Assembly (NCBI GenBank): GCA_902785055.1
Contig: CACZXG010000009.1
Location: forward strand, 1 to 42,135
Source: an uncultured Lachnospiraceae bacterium
GTDB taxonomy: Bacteria > Bacillota > Clostridia > Lachnospirales > Lachnospiraceae
Length of the DNA: 42,135 nucleotides
Reading direction: 5' to 3'
The translations under genes and the position numbers were made by a program. Positions 34,346-42,038 of the stretch are shown one piece after another (position 1 is the stretch's first letter; each line of letters opens with the position of its first letter). The notes under the pieces are model-generated. The model had not been told where the DNA came from. It did no database searches and saw nothing but the letters and a program-made list of their open reading frames with translations.

Positions 34346-34364
34346 GCCTTTAGCGGCAGGTGTC

Positions 34365-34393
34365 TTGTTACGTTTATGGATTAAGTGTATAAT
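34365..34393 (+). promoter_or_regulatory. promoter of the second phosphofructokinase gene
   Basis: TTGTTA at 34365-34370 and TATAAT at 34388-34393 have an ideal 17-base spacing. The start near 34400 leaves a leader of about 135 bases. Confidence 0.8.
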
Positions 34394-34399
34394 CAGAGT

Positions 34400-34535
34400 G
34401 TGTCAAAACACAGATTAATTGTGGATTTCTGCCAAAACAGAAGGCGGAATCCGCGCTTTAAGCCTTGTGCAGTGACCGGAAGAGGGAATCCGGTATGAGT
34501 TTTATAAATCATAAATGATCAAGGAGGAGCAGGAG
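34400..34535 (+). promoter_or_regulatory. structured 5' leader of the second phosphofructokinase gene
   Basis: The leader contains several small stems in a row: TGTGT/ACACA, TTCTG/CAGAA, GCGG/CCGC and ACCGGA/TCCGGT. AAGGC can pair with GCCTT further on, so some folds compete. No T-run follows any stem, and the ribosome binding site GGAGG at 34523-34527 lies outside them. I match it to no known riboswitch. It may only be a stabilising leader. Confidence 0.4.
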
Positions 34536-35612
34536 ATGTTGAGAATCGGTTTTTTGACAAGCGGCGGTGACTGCCAGGCGCTCAATGCCGCGATGCGCGG
34601 CGTATTCAAATGCATCGTCAACAATGCCAAGGAACCCGTGGAGTTCTATGGATTTGAAGACGGCTACAAGGGATTGATCTACGGTAAGTTCCGCATTCTG
34701 ACAGGGAGTGATTTCAAGGGTATTCTGACAAGGGGCGGCACGATCCTCGGAACAAGCCGTGTTCCTTTTAAGACGATCCGCGAGCCCGATGAGAACGGAA
34801 TCGACAAGGTAGCAGCGATGAAGCAGACTTATCACAAACTGCAGCTGGACTGCCTGGTCATGGGCGGCGGCAACGGCTCTCACAAGACTGCCAACCTGCT
34901 CAGCGAAGAGGGACTCAATGTTATAACGCTCCCCAAGACGATCGACAACGATCTGTGGGGAACTGACATGACCTTCGGCTTTCAGAGCGCGGTGGATATC
35001 GCCACCAAGTGCATCGATGACATCCACACGACAGCAAGCTCCCACGGCCGCGTCTTTATCGTCGAGATCATGGGACACAAGGTCGGATGGCTTCCCCTCA
35101 ACGCAGGTATCGCGGGCGGCGCGGACATCATCCTGATCCCTGAGATCCCCTACGACATCAACAAGGTAATTGAGGCGATCGAGGAAAGAGACAAGGGCGG
35201 CAGCCGCTTCACGATCATCGTTGTCGCGGAAGGCGCGATCTCCAAAGAGGACGCCAAACTCTCCAAGAAAGAATATAAGAAGAAACTCGCTAATTACAAA
35301 TATCCTTCCGTTTCCTATGAGATCGCTGACGCGATCACAAAGGCAACGGGCCGCGAAGTCCGCGTCACTGTTCCCGGACACACACAGCGCGGCGGCGCTC
35401 CGGATCCCTACGACCGCGTATTCGCGACCAGGATCGGCGCGGAGGCCGGCAAGCTGATCCTCAAGAAGGAGTTCGGCTTCATGGTCGGTTACAAGAACCG
35501 CGAGCTGGTCAAGGTTCCGCTCGCAGAGGTGGCCGGCAAGCTCAAGACAGTAGATCCCAAGGCCAGCATCATCAAAGAGGCGAAGCTTGTGGGCATCAGT
35601 TTCGGCGACTGA
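34536..35612 (+). CDS. 6-phosphofructokinase, G104/K124 subfamily
   Basis: The ATG at 34536 (GGAGG eight bases upstream) gives 358 aa starting MLRIGFLTSGGDCQALNA; an ATG at 34515 would cut off this ribosome binding site. At the site where ATP enzymes have GGDGS and PGTIDND, this protein has GGNGS (111-115) and PKTIDND (133-139). Glycine at 104 points to ATP and lysine at 124 is shared with pyrophosphate enzymes; this mixed class includes atypical ATP-PFKs. The loop aspartate 103 is Asn, and MGR reads MGHKVG. The phosphate-binding Arg162 and GHTQRGG histidine are kept, so fructose-6-phosphate is the likely substrate. It is the better candidate for the main glycolytic enzyme. A structured leader and strong promoter precede it. 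Confidence 0.88.
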   Translation: MLRIGFLTSGGDCQALNAAMRGVFKCIVNNAKEPVEFYGFEDGYKGLIYGKFRILTGSDFKGILTRGGTILGTSRVPFKTIREPDENGIDKVAAMKQTYHKLQLDCLVMGGGNGSHKTANLLSEEGLNVITLPKTIDNDLWGTDMTFGFQSAVDIATKCIDDIHTTASSHGRVFIVEIMGHKVGWLPLNAGIAGGADIILIPEIPYDINKVIEAIEERDKGGSRFTIIVVAEGAISKEDAKLSKKEYKKKLANYKYPSVSYEIADAITKATGREVRVTVPGHTQRGGAPDPYDRVFATRIGAEAGKLILKKEFGFMVGYKNRELVKVPLAEVAGKLKTVDPKASIIKEAKLVGISFGD

Positions 35613-35661
35613 TAAACTGATACGGAAGCACTTCTTTAAGTCAAAATAGGGGATTTGGGAG

Positions 35662-35700
35662 AGGTGTGCCGCGATTTGCGGTGCACCTTTCCTTCGTTTT
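35662..35700 (+). terminator. probable terminator of the phosphofructokinase gene
   Basis: AGGTGTGCCGC (35662-35672) pairs with GCGGTGCACCT (35678-35688), eleven pairs with two G-U. The tail is TTCCTTCGTTTT. The -10 box of dnaX follows closely. Confidence 0.7.
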
Positions 35701-35760
35701 GGTTATAATAGGTAGTAATTAAGTCTGAACCGGCGGCATGGAGACAAGGAAGGACCATAA

Positions 35761-37428
35761 ATGGCAGATCAGCACTATCTGGCACTATACAGAAAATACA
35801 GACCACGAACATTTGAGGACGTAAGAGGCAGAGAGGTAATTGTCAGGACTCTCAAGAACCAGATCGTATCCGGAAGGATCGCGCACAGCTATCTCTTCTG
35901 CGGAACCAGGGGCACAGGCAAGACGACGATCGCCAAGATCTTCGCCAAGGCAGTGAACTGCGAGAACCCGCAGGACGGAAGTCCCTGCTGCGAGTGCCCT
36001 TCCTGCAGAGCGATCGGAGCGGACGCGAGCCTTAATGTGGTGGAAATGGACGCGGCTTCCAACAACGGCGTCGACGATATCAGAAATATCATCGACCAGG
36101 TGGCCTATTCCCCTACCCAGGGCAAATACCGCGTCTATATCATCGACGAGGTCCACATGCTCTCTACGGCGGCTTTCAACGCTCTGCTCAAGACGCTGGA
36201 GGAGCCTCCGTCCTATGCGATCTTTATCCTCGCGACGACGGAGCCCAACAAGCTGCCGATCACCATTTTGTCCCGGTGCCAGAGGTACGATTACGGAAGA
36301 CTCTCCACAGAGACGATCGAGGGGAGGCTCAGAGAGGTCTCTGAAGCGGAAGAACTCCGGGTGGAGGACAAGGCGCTTCGCTATATCGCAGGAGCCGCGG
36401 ACGGCTCCATGCGCGACGGACTCAGCCTCCTGGACCAGTGCAATGCCTTCAATTACGGAAATGAGATCCTCACCTACGAGAAAACGCTTGAGATTCTGGG
36501 AGCAGTGGACACCAGAGTGTTCAGCAAGCTTTACAACCACATTCACGAGGGAGATACGGCCGAAGCCCTGAAGGTCCTCGAGGATGTGCTGATGCAGGGG
36601 CGGGAAATGATGCAGTTCGTGGCGGATTTCCTGTGGTACCTCAGAAATCTCATGCTCCTGTGCGCATCCGAGAGCACGAAGGACTCTCTGGATATCTCCG
36701 CGGATAATCTGGCGCAGATGATCGAAGACGCCAGAAAGTCGGAACTTTCCGAGATCATGAGGGAGATCAGGATCTTCTCCTCACTCGTTGAGCAGATCCG
36801 GTACAGTGCCAGCAGGAGGATCCTGACAGAAATGGCTATCATCAGGGCGGCCAGAGGCAGGATGGGAGGTGCTGATACAGGTGCGGAGGACCAGCTGGAC
36901 ACCCTTAGGAACAGGATCCGCGAGCTTGAGCAGAGACTTCTCGACGATGAAAAGAAGATCGCGGAGAGACCTGCAGGCAGCGGATGGGGAACAGCCGGCG
37001 CAGACGCGGCACAGGCTCCGGGCTCCGGACAGAGGGAGGCTTCGGCAGGAGGCCAATCCGGCGCGCAGGCCAAACCTGCTGTAAAGAAACAGTATCCCAA
37101 AGCGGTCCCTGAGGATGTCGCGGATATCGTTCGCAATTGGACCAAATATATTTCCCAGCTCCCTCCCGGAATGACGAGGGTTTCGCTCCTTGGCGCGAAG
37201 CACAGCGTGGGAGACAACGGGCAGCTGGTGATCGTGTTCAGCAATTATGTGACGGCTGACCACTTTATCCACGACGAGGGATACAGAAACAGACTGCGTT
37301 ATTTTCTCAGGCAGTGTTCGGGAAAGGATGTTGAAATAGAGTACAAGGCACTTGACAAGGGTCAGAAATTCACGGACAATTACGTTGATTTATCCGATAT
37401 TGTCAAGATGAAGATCGAGGAGGAATAG
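35761..37428 (+). CDS. dnaX: DNA polymerase III subunits gamma/tau
   Basis: The 555-aa protein begins LALYRKYRPRTFEDVRGRE, the DnaX hallmark. The Walker A GTRGTGKTT is at 48-56, the zinc site is formed by C67, C76, C79 and C82, and DEVHMLS, the SRC sensor in ILSRCQRYDY and the lid domain follow. A Gly/Ala-rich linker (about 400-440) joins the clamp-loader part to the C-terminal domain. It loads the sliding clamp and joins polymerase and helicase at the fork. AAGGAAGG precedes the ATG, and a TATAAT at 35704-35709 with a weak -35 may be its promoter. ybaB starts four bases after its stop, the conserved Bacillota order. Confidence 0.96.
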   Translation: MADQHYLALYRKYRPRTFEDVRGREVIVRTLKNQIVSGRIAHSYLFCGTRGTGKTTIAKIFAKAVNCENPQDGSPCCECPSCRAIGADASLNVVEMDAASNNGVDDIRNIIDQVAYSPTQGKYRVYIIDEVHMLSTAAFNALLKTLEEPPSYAIFILATTEPNKLPITILSRCQRYDYGRLSTETIEGRLREVSEAEELRVEDKALRYIAGAADGSMRDGLSLLDQCNAFNYGNEILTYEKTLEILGAVDTRVFSKLYNHIHEGDTAEALKVLEDVLMQGREMMQFVADFLWYLRNLMLLCASESTKDSLDISADNLAQMIEDARKSELSEIMREIRIFSSLVEQIRYSASRRILTEMAIIRAARGRMGGADTGAEDQLDTLRNRIRELEQRLLDDEKKIAERPAGSGWGTAGADAAQAPGSGQREASAGGQSGAQAKPAVKKQYPKAVPEDVADIVRNWTKYISQLPPGMTRVSLLGAKHSVGDNGQLVIVFSNYVTADHFIHDEGYRNRLRYFLRQCSGKDVEIEYKALDKGQKFTDNYVDLSDIVKMKIEEE

Positions 37429-37431
37429 AAG

Positions 37432-37755
37432 ATGGCAAGAAGAGGCGGTTTTCCCGGCGGCATGCCCGGTAATATGAATAATCTGATGAAACAGGCGCAG
37501 AGAATGCAGCGCCAGATGGAAGAGAACAAGAGAGCCCTTGAGGAGAAGGAATTCACGGCATCTGCAGGCGGCGGAGCTGTTGAAGTAGTCATCAATGGCA
37601 AAAAAGAGCTGAAATCTCTGACAATCTCTCCGGACGCAGTGGATCCCGACGATGTGGAGATGCTGCAGGACATGATCATCGCCGCTATGGGCGAAGCTAC
37701 GAAACAGGTAGATGCGGAGAGCGAGAAGCTTTTCGGCGGCATGGGTGGTTTTTAA
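37432..37755 (+). CDS. ybaB: YbaB/EbfC nucleoid-associated protein
   Basis: This 107-aa protein has a Gly/Met-rich start (FPGGMPGNMNNLMKQAQRMQ), a central beta part (GAVEVVINGKKELKSLTIS) and a C-terminal helix ending GGMGGF, as in YbaB. The family forms dimers shaped like tweezers that bind DNA. It lies between dnaX and recR, four and three bases from them respectively, and is thus translated together with them. The gene is intact and of normal length. Confidence 0.95.
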   Translation: MARRGGFPGGMPGNMNNLMKQAQRMQRQMEENKRALEEKEFTASAGGGAVEVVINGKKELKSLTISPDAVDPDDVEMLQDMIIAAMGEATKQVDAESEKLFGGMGGF

Positions 37756-37758
37756 CAC

Positions 37759-38358
37759 GTGGAACTCTACAGCGGATATATCAATAAACTAATTGATGAG
37801 CTTGCGGCGCTGCCCGGAATTGGAAACAAATCGGCACAGCGCCTCGCTTTTTATATTATCGGAATGTCTCCCCAGAGAGTGAAGCATCTGGCAGACACGA
37901 TCGTAAACGCCAAGGAACATGTGACTTACTGTAAGGTGTGTCAGTACGTGTAGATCTCGGTGGTCGCCGTATCATTAAAAAACAAGAGCAGAGATCACAG
38001 CACTATTATGGTAGTGGAGAATTCCAGAGACCTTGCTGCTTACGAGAAGACAGGCAAGTACAAGGGCGTCTATCATGTCCTGCACGGAGCGATCTCCCCG
38101 ATGCTGGGGATCGGACCCGGAGACATCAGGCTGAAAGAACTGATCAAGAGGCTGGGGGAAGAAGACGTGTCCGAGGTGATCATCGCCACGAATTCGAGTC
38201 TCGAGGGAGAGACGACGGCGATGTATGTCAGCAAACTGATCAAGCCCACAGGGATCAAGGTGACACGCATTGCAAGCGGCGTGCCTGTCGGAGGAGACCT
38301 GGAATATATTGATGAAGTTACCCTCTTAAGAGCGCTGGAAGGCAGGAGGGAATTATAA
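37759..38358 (+). pseudogene. recR: recombination protein RecR, interrupted by an in-frame stop
   Basis: The frame from the GTG at 37759 gives a normal RecR start (INKLIDELAALPGIGNKSAQ) up to YCKVCQYV, then TAG at 37951-37953. In the same frame the rest resumes as [20 protein letters not shown] and runs to GRREL, a full Toprim and C-terminal part. The gap has the normal length, 16 residues from the second cysteine to RDHS, but the third and fourth zinc cysteines are lost. This looks like two compensating small indels or a run of changes. The Toprim part could restart from the GTG at 37960. RecR works with RecO and RecF in gap repair. A sequencing error is possible. Confidence 0.85.
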
Positions 38359-38386
38359 AACTATATAATCAAAGGAGGTTCGAAAG

Positions 38387-39430
38387 ATGAGTGTGAGTAA
38401 GGAATTTTTTGGCAGACTCGCTGACGGGAAGGAAGTTTTCCTCTATACGATCCGCACGGGCCGTCTGAGCGCGGCTGTGACAGATCTCGGCGCCGTACTG
38501 GTAAGTCTTGAGACGCCTGACAGGAACGGTGAGATGAAAGACATCGTTCTCGGATACGATGATGTGGATCATTATCTGGACAACCCCTGCTGCTTCGGCG
38601 CGCCCGTGGGTCCTAACGCCAACAGGATCGGCGGAGCCTCTTTTGTGATCGACGGCGAAGAGTTCCATCTGCCGGTGAATGAGAAGGATAATAACCTTCA
38701 CTCTGACAAGATGTTCTATAAGAGACTTTTTAACGCTGAAGCGGGTGATAACAGCGTGACCTTCACGCTCGATCTGCCCGACGGTGACGCGGGCTTCCCC
38801 GGAAACAGGAGCTTCACGGTAAAGTATACACTTACAGATGAGGAACTCAGAATTGACTATAAGGCGGTCTCCGACAAGAAGACTGTCATCAACCTGACCA
38901 ACCACTCCTATTTCAACCTTTCCGGAGAAGACAACGGCAGTATCGGCGATCAGGTGCTTAAGATGAACAGCAGCTTTACCACAAAGGTGAGATCCGATCT
39001 GATCCCGACCGGGGAGATCGTACCCGTTGAGGGAACTCCTTTCGATTTCAGGGAAGGAAAGCCGATCGGACAGGATATCGATTCCGATGATGAGCAGATG
39101 ATATTCGGCGGCGGTTATGACCACAACTTCGTGATCGACGGATACAAGGGTGACGGCAGCCTCCTGACAGCGGCTGAAGTATATGATCCCGCAACCGGGC
39201 GTGTTATGGAAGTCCTGACGACAGTGCCGGGCATCCAGTTCTATACGTCCAACGGAATGAGTGCAGAGGGCGGCAAGAATGGCCGCACGTACGGCTCCAG
39301 ATCAGCCTATGCGCTTGAGACCCAGTTCTTCCCTGACAACGTGCATCATGACAACTTCCCGAAGGCGATCTTCGGCCCCGGCAGGGATTATGTATCGACG
39401 ACAGTCTACCGCTTCCCTGCGTGCAGGTAA
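38387..39430 (+). CDS. galM: galactose mutarotase (aldose 1-epimerase)
   Basis: The 347-aa protein shows the GalM motifs: NANRIGGASF near 80-90, NLTNHSYFNL with the catalytic histidine near 170, GGGYDHNFV, and the catalytic glutamate in ALETQFFPD. The fold is a large beta-sandwich. It speeds the change between alpha and beta anomers of galactose, glucose and similar sugars. GGAGG at 38374-38378 lies eight bases before the ATG. It follows recR by 28 bases. The start of the next gene is 11 bases after its stop, so it probably shares a transcript with its neighbours, without an obvious functional tie. Confidence 0.93.
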   Translation: MSVSKEFFGRLADGKEVFLYTIRTGRLSAAVTDLGAVLVSLETPDRNGEMKDIVLGYDDVDHYLDNPCCFGAPVGPNANRIGGASFVIDGEEFHLPVNEKDNNLHSDKMFYKRLFNAEAGDNSVTFTLDLPDGDAGFPGNRSFTVKYTLTDEELRIDYKAVSDKKTVINLTNHSYFNLSGEDNGSIGDQVLKMNSSFTTKVRSDLIPTGEIVPVEGTPFDFREGKPIGQDIDSDDEQMIFGGGYDHNFVIDGYKGDGSLLTAAEVYDPATGRVMEVLTTVPGIQFYTSNGMSAEGGKNGRTYGSRSAYALETQFFPDNVHHDNFPKAIFGPGRDYVSTTVYRFPACR

Positions 39431-39441
39431 TTGAGGGATAA

Positions 39442-40794
39442 ATGGCTAAAGTTGAACAGTTTCCGGACCAGACCGGAGAGAACGGAATAACAGAAAACGT
39501 TAAAGACCAGAAAACCCGCGAGATTTTTGACTCGGGCAGACGGAGGGGAAATTCCTCCATGCCCGATGACAGTCTCCTGATGGGCAGCAGTACAGGGCAG
39601 AACCCTGCCCGGGAGCCGGCAGGACAAAAGGCGGAGAAAGATAATGATCTGACCTATAAAGATCAGATAAAAAAGCACAGGGAACGGATCCGCATCTACC
39701 GGATCTTCGGAGCAGTGATCGCCGTGATCGCAGTTCTGCTCACAGTGCTCTTTTTTACGACCAGGCACTTTAACCGCGCCGAGATCGCTAAAGTCAGGGA
39801 CTTTCCCGCGGAAGAAGGAGCAGTCTGTGTGAATTTTGACGGCCATGTCCTGCAGTATGGCCCCAATGGCGCCACTTGCGCTGATACAAACGGCCGCGCA
39901 AGATGGAGCATCACGTACGAGATGGACCAGCCGATCGTGAGCATGAGCGGAGATAAGGCCGCGATCGCTGACTACGGCGGGACGTCAATTTACGTGATGA
40001 GCGTGAAGAAGCAGCTCTATACGGTAAACACCAGTATACCTATCCACAAGATCAGCGTGTCGGAGAGCGGTGAAGTAGCTGCGATCCTTAATGACAGCAG
40101 CAAGAGCTGGATCAGGCTTTACTCAAAGGAAGGCAAGGAGATCGCGTATTTCATCCGCTCTATGGAGGAAAACGGTTTCCCCATGGATGTCGCAGTATCT
40201 CCGGACGGCGAGAAAGTGTGCGTTTCAAGCCTTCTTATGAAAGATGACTCGGTGATCTCCAACCTGAGCTTCTATAATTTCGGAAAAGCGGGGAAGAACT
40301 ACGACCAGCACATGGTGGGATATTTTGAATATACCAACGAAGTGTTTCCCTATGTCCGATTTATGGGCAATAAAGCATGCGCGGCTGCGTCCGATTCGCG
40401 TCTGGTTGTCTTTGACACAAGCGGTACCGAACCGCAGAACAGCTTCAACAACATGCTGACAGAGAATCTTCAGGGAATATTCGCGAGCGAAAACCGCATC
40501 GGTCTTCTGTTCACGGACCTGACCAGAGAAAATCTGTATCACCTTGATCTTTTCGGCCGGGATGGCAAAAAAGAGGGAAGCATAGGCTTCACCATGGTGT
40601 ACGGCGACATCCAGATCGAGGGGAACAATGTATATATTAACAACGAGCGTTCGATGCAGATCTACACAGTAAACGGAAGAGAAATCTTTAACGGCGGATT
40701 TGACAGGGCAGTGAAAGTCCTGATCCCCACTTCCAGGCTGAGTGGTCTGGCAGCAGTTTCGGAAAATGAGATCGACAAGATCAAACTTCGGTAA
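39442..40794 (+). CDS. membrane-anchored extracytoplasmic beta-propeller protein (DUF5711-like)
   Basis: The 450-aa protein has a polar, probably disordered cytoplasmic start (1-80), a basic segment and one membrane span at about 88-107 (IFGAVIAVIAVLLTVLFF). The rest (115-450) is outside the cell and consists of repeated four-strand blades with phrases such as KISVSESGEVAAIL, DVAVSPDGEKVCVSS and RLVVFDTSG, like PQQ or WD-type propellers. It fits the DUF5711 family, common in Lachnospiraceae, of unknown function. The CvpA-like membrane protein starts 12 bases after its stop, so the two may act together at the envelope. Confidence 0.82.
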   Translation: MAKVEQFPDQTGENGITENVKDQKTREIFDSGRRRGNSSMPDDSLLMGSSTGQNPAREPAGQKAEKDNDLTYKDQIKKHRERIRIYRIFGAVIAVIAVLLTVLFFTTRHFNRAEIAKVRDFPAEEGAVCVNFDGHVLQYGPNGATCADTNGRARWSITYEMDQPIVSMSGDKAAIADYGGTSIYVMSVKKQLYTVNTSIPIHKISVSESGEVAAILNDSSKSWIRLYSKEGKEIAYFIRSMEENGFPMDVAVSPDGEKVCVSSLLMKDDSVISNLSFYNFGKAGKNYDQHMVGYFEYTNEVFPYVRFMGNKACAAASDSRLVVFDTSGTEPQNSFNNMLTENLQGIFASENRIGLLFTDLTRENLYHLDLFGRDGKKEGSIGFTMVYGDIQIEGNNVYINNERSMQIYTVNGREIFNGGFDRAVKVLIPTSRLSGLAAVSENEIDKIKLR

Positions 40795-40806
40795 AGGAGC
40801 AGTTTA

Positions 40807-41196
40807 ATGGGCAGCACTTTCTGGATACTTATTGTAATAGGTGTACTGGTCTGGGGGTATTGTATTAAGAAAGGATCGGAAAACGGCCTGGTCCAGTCGC
40901 TCAATACAGTCCTTACCTTGGTCTGTGCAGCTATGTGCTATAACATTGCCGCAGGCCTTGCCGCCAACTATTCGATGGGCGATGTATCATCGGCACTGAC
41001 AGGTGTACTGCTTATGGTCGTAGTGGTGTGCGCCTTCGGCCTCTTTCACCTGCTCTTTTCTTCGATCCACATTTTTTCCAGACTCCCCGTGATCAGAATT
41101 GTGGACAACATACTCGGTGTCTTCGGCGGCTTCATAGAGGGAGCTGTGATCCTGTACCTGGCGGATTCTATTCTCCGGTACTTCGTGATGGTGTGA
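40807..41196 (+). CDS. CvpA-like membrane protein
   Basis: The 129-aa protein has four hydrophobic segments and the part RLPVIRIVDNILGVFGGFIEG, which matches the CvpA-type loop between the last two spans (here given as 20 or fewer residues in parts: RLPVIRIVDNILG, VFGGFIEG). CvpA proteins are small inner-membrane proteins linked in other bacteria to colicin V production and envelope stress. AAAGGAG precedes the ATG. It is the last clear gene in the window and lies right after the beta-propeller gene. The family call is moderate, since the first half is not distinctive. Confidence 0.7.
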   Translation: MGSTFWILIVIGVLVWGYCIKKGSENGLVQSLNTVLTLVCAAMCYNIAAGLAANYSMGDVSSALTGVLLMVVVVCAFGLFHLLFSSIHIFSRLPVIRIVDNILGVFGGFIEGAVILYLADSILRYFVMV

Positions 41197-41350
41197 GATC
41201 AGGGCTTTGCGTGGTTTTGCGACTGCTGCAGGATGAAGAAACCGGTTCCCATCGTTCTGCATCGGTCCGTGTCCGTGCCGTAGGCAGTACTTTAGGTGAG
41301 GCAGAGATTTGGCTTGCTTTTCGACAAACTCCCAGATTTCTGAGGTTTTA

Positions 41351-41630
41351 GTGGAAGGTTAAGCGAGGGCATTCCACCAAGATCCCTCTTTTCTATTTCT
41401 TTCGTACGAGAAAATAGTGGGGGGCATTCCACTAAGATCCCTCTTTCCATCTATTTCGTACGAGAAAAAACAAGTTGACGTTCCAACGATAATAAAGAAA
41501 CCTTGTGTTTTGGTAGAACTAAAGTCCGGAAATTCCCCAATAAAACCTGGGAATTCTCGATTTTTGGTGGAGCCGATCTTCGAAAAGCAACTTACGAAAT
41601 TGAAGAAATACTGGTTCTTAGTGGACACAG
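41351..41630. repeat. degenerate repeats of about 55 bp in an AT-rich region
   Basis: GGCATTCCAC(C/T)AAGATCCCTC occurs at 41368 and 41423, followed in both by TTTCGTACGAGAAAA, so the first two units are 55 bases apart. A weaker third unit begins near 41472 (GTTGACGTTCCAAC). GGTAGA, GGTGGA and GTGGA, each after a T-rich run, lie at 41512, 41566 and 41621, again 54-55 bases apart. On the - strand a frame at 41359-41688 shows an 18-residue repeat beginning STKN. No ribosome binding site supports either strand. Its nature is unknown. Confidence 0.75.
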
Positions 41631-41820
41631 GGGCAGAATTAACATACGGATTTACAAAGAAGGAGTGTTGTATCTTATTGATGATCAATCATCAGCAGGG
41701 GCAACACTCTCTTTTATGAAATCGTATACGAAATGGACCTATATGACTGCTGCAGGATTTGTTTCGGTGACAAAAATCAAGCATGATTTGCAGTTTGAAA
41801 CAATTCAAAAATCATCATAA
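41503..41820 (+). other. doubtful reading frame, possibly a gene remnant
   Basis: A frame from TTG 41503 to the stop at 41818-41820 could encode 105 aa. Its first 40 codons overlap the degenerate repeats. The last 60 residues (INIRIYKEGVLYLIDDQSS, then KSYTKWTYMTAAGFVSVTK) look more like real protein. There is no ribosome binding site, and I recognise no family. It may be the end of a decayed gene. From 41197 to 41350 I see nothing. Confidence 0.2.
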
Positions 41821-41837
41821 AAAACTCAAAATAATGC

Positions 41838-41866
41838 TTGCAAATGCATAACAGTAGTGATACTAT
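41838..41866 (+). promoter_or_regulatory. upstream member of a tandem promoter pair
   Basis: TTGCAA (41838-41843) and TACTAT (41861-41866) are 17 bases apart. GCTGATGAAA starts at 41877, 16 bases after the start of the -10 box. The same element follows the second promoter. Confidence 0.5.
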
Positions 41867-41954
41867 TAGATACGCCGCTGATGAAAGCGAAATAAAATTA
41901 ACACAATCGTAAAGTTGAGTTAAGAAATTTCCTTGAAACTTTTGAAAAAAGTCA

Positions 41955-41983
41955 TTGACAAACATCTGATTCTGAGATACGAT
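41955..41983 (+). promoter_or_regulatory. downstream member of a tandem promoter pair
   Basis: A perfect TTGACA (41955-41960) and TACGAT (41978-41983) are 17 bases apart. GCTGATGAAA begins at 41993, 15 bases after the start of the -10 box. No reading frame follows before the window ends. Confidence 0.6.
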
Positions 41984-42014
41984 ATCAGAGTTGCTGATGA
42001 AACAGAAGCGACAC

Positions 42015-42038
42015 GGACAGCCTGCCAGACAGGCGTCC
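42015..42038 (+). other. hairpin in the untranslated leader at the window end
   Basis: GGAC (42015-42018) and GCCTG (42020-42024) pair with CAGGC (42030-42034) and GTCC (42035-42038), with one bulged A and a five-base loop. No T-run follows, so it is not a terminator. The sequence from 41821 to 42135 holds no gene that I can see. Confidence 0.6.

Noticed and set aside
34394-34535. SRP RNA between tRNA-Ser and dnaX
   Set aside because: This is a usual place for it in Bacillota, but the conserved GGAAGGAAGCA-like apical loop and its partner bases are absent.
37759-38358. Programmed frameshift or stop readthrough in recR
   Set aside because: The zinc-finger cysteines are also lost, which readthrough would not restore, and no slippery site or strong downstream structure is evident; mutation or sequence error is simpler.
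38364-38369. TATAAT as a promoter of galM
   Set aside because: It lies only 18 bases before the ATG, so RNA would begin inside the ribosome binding site, and there is no matching -35 box.
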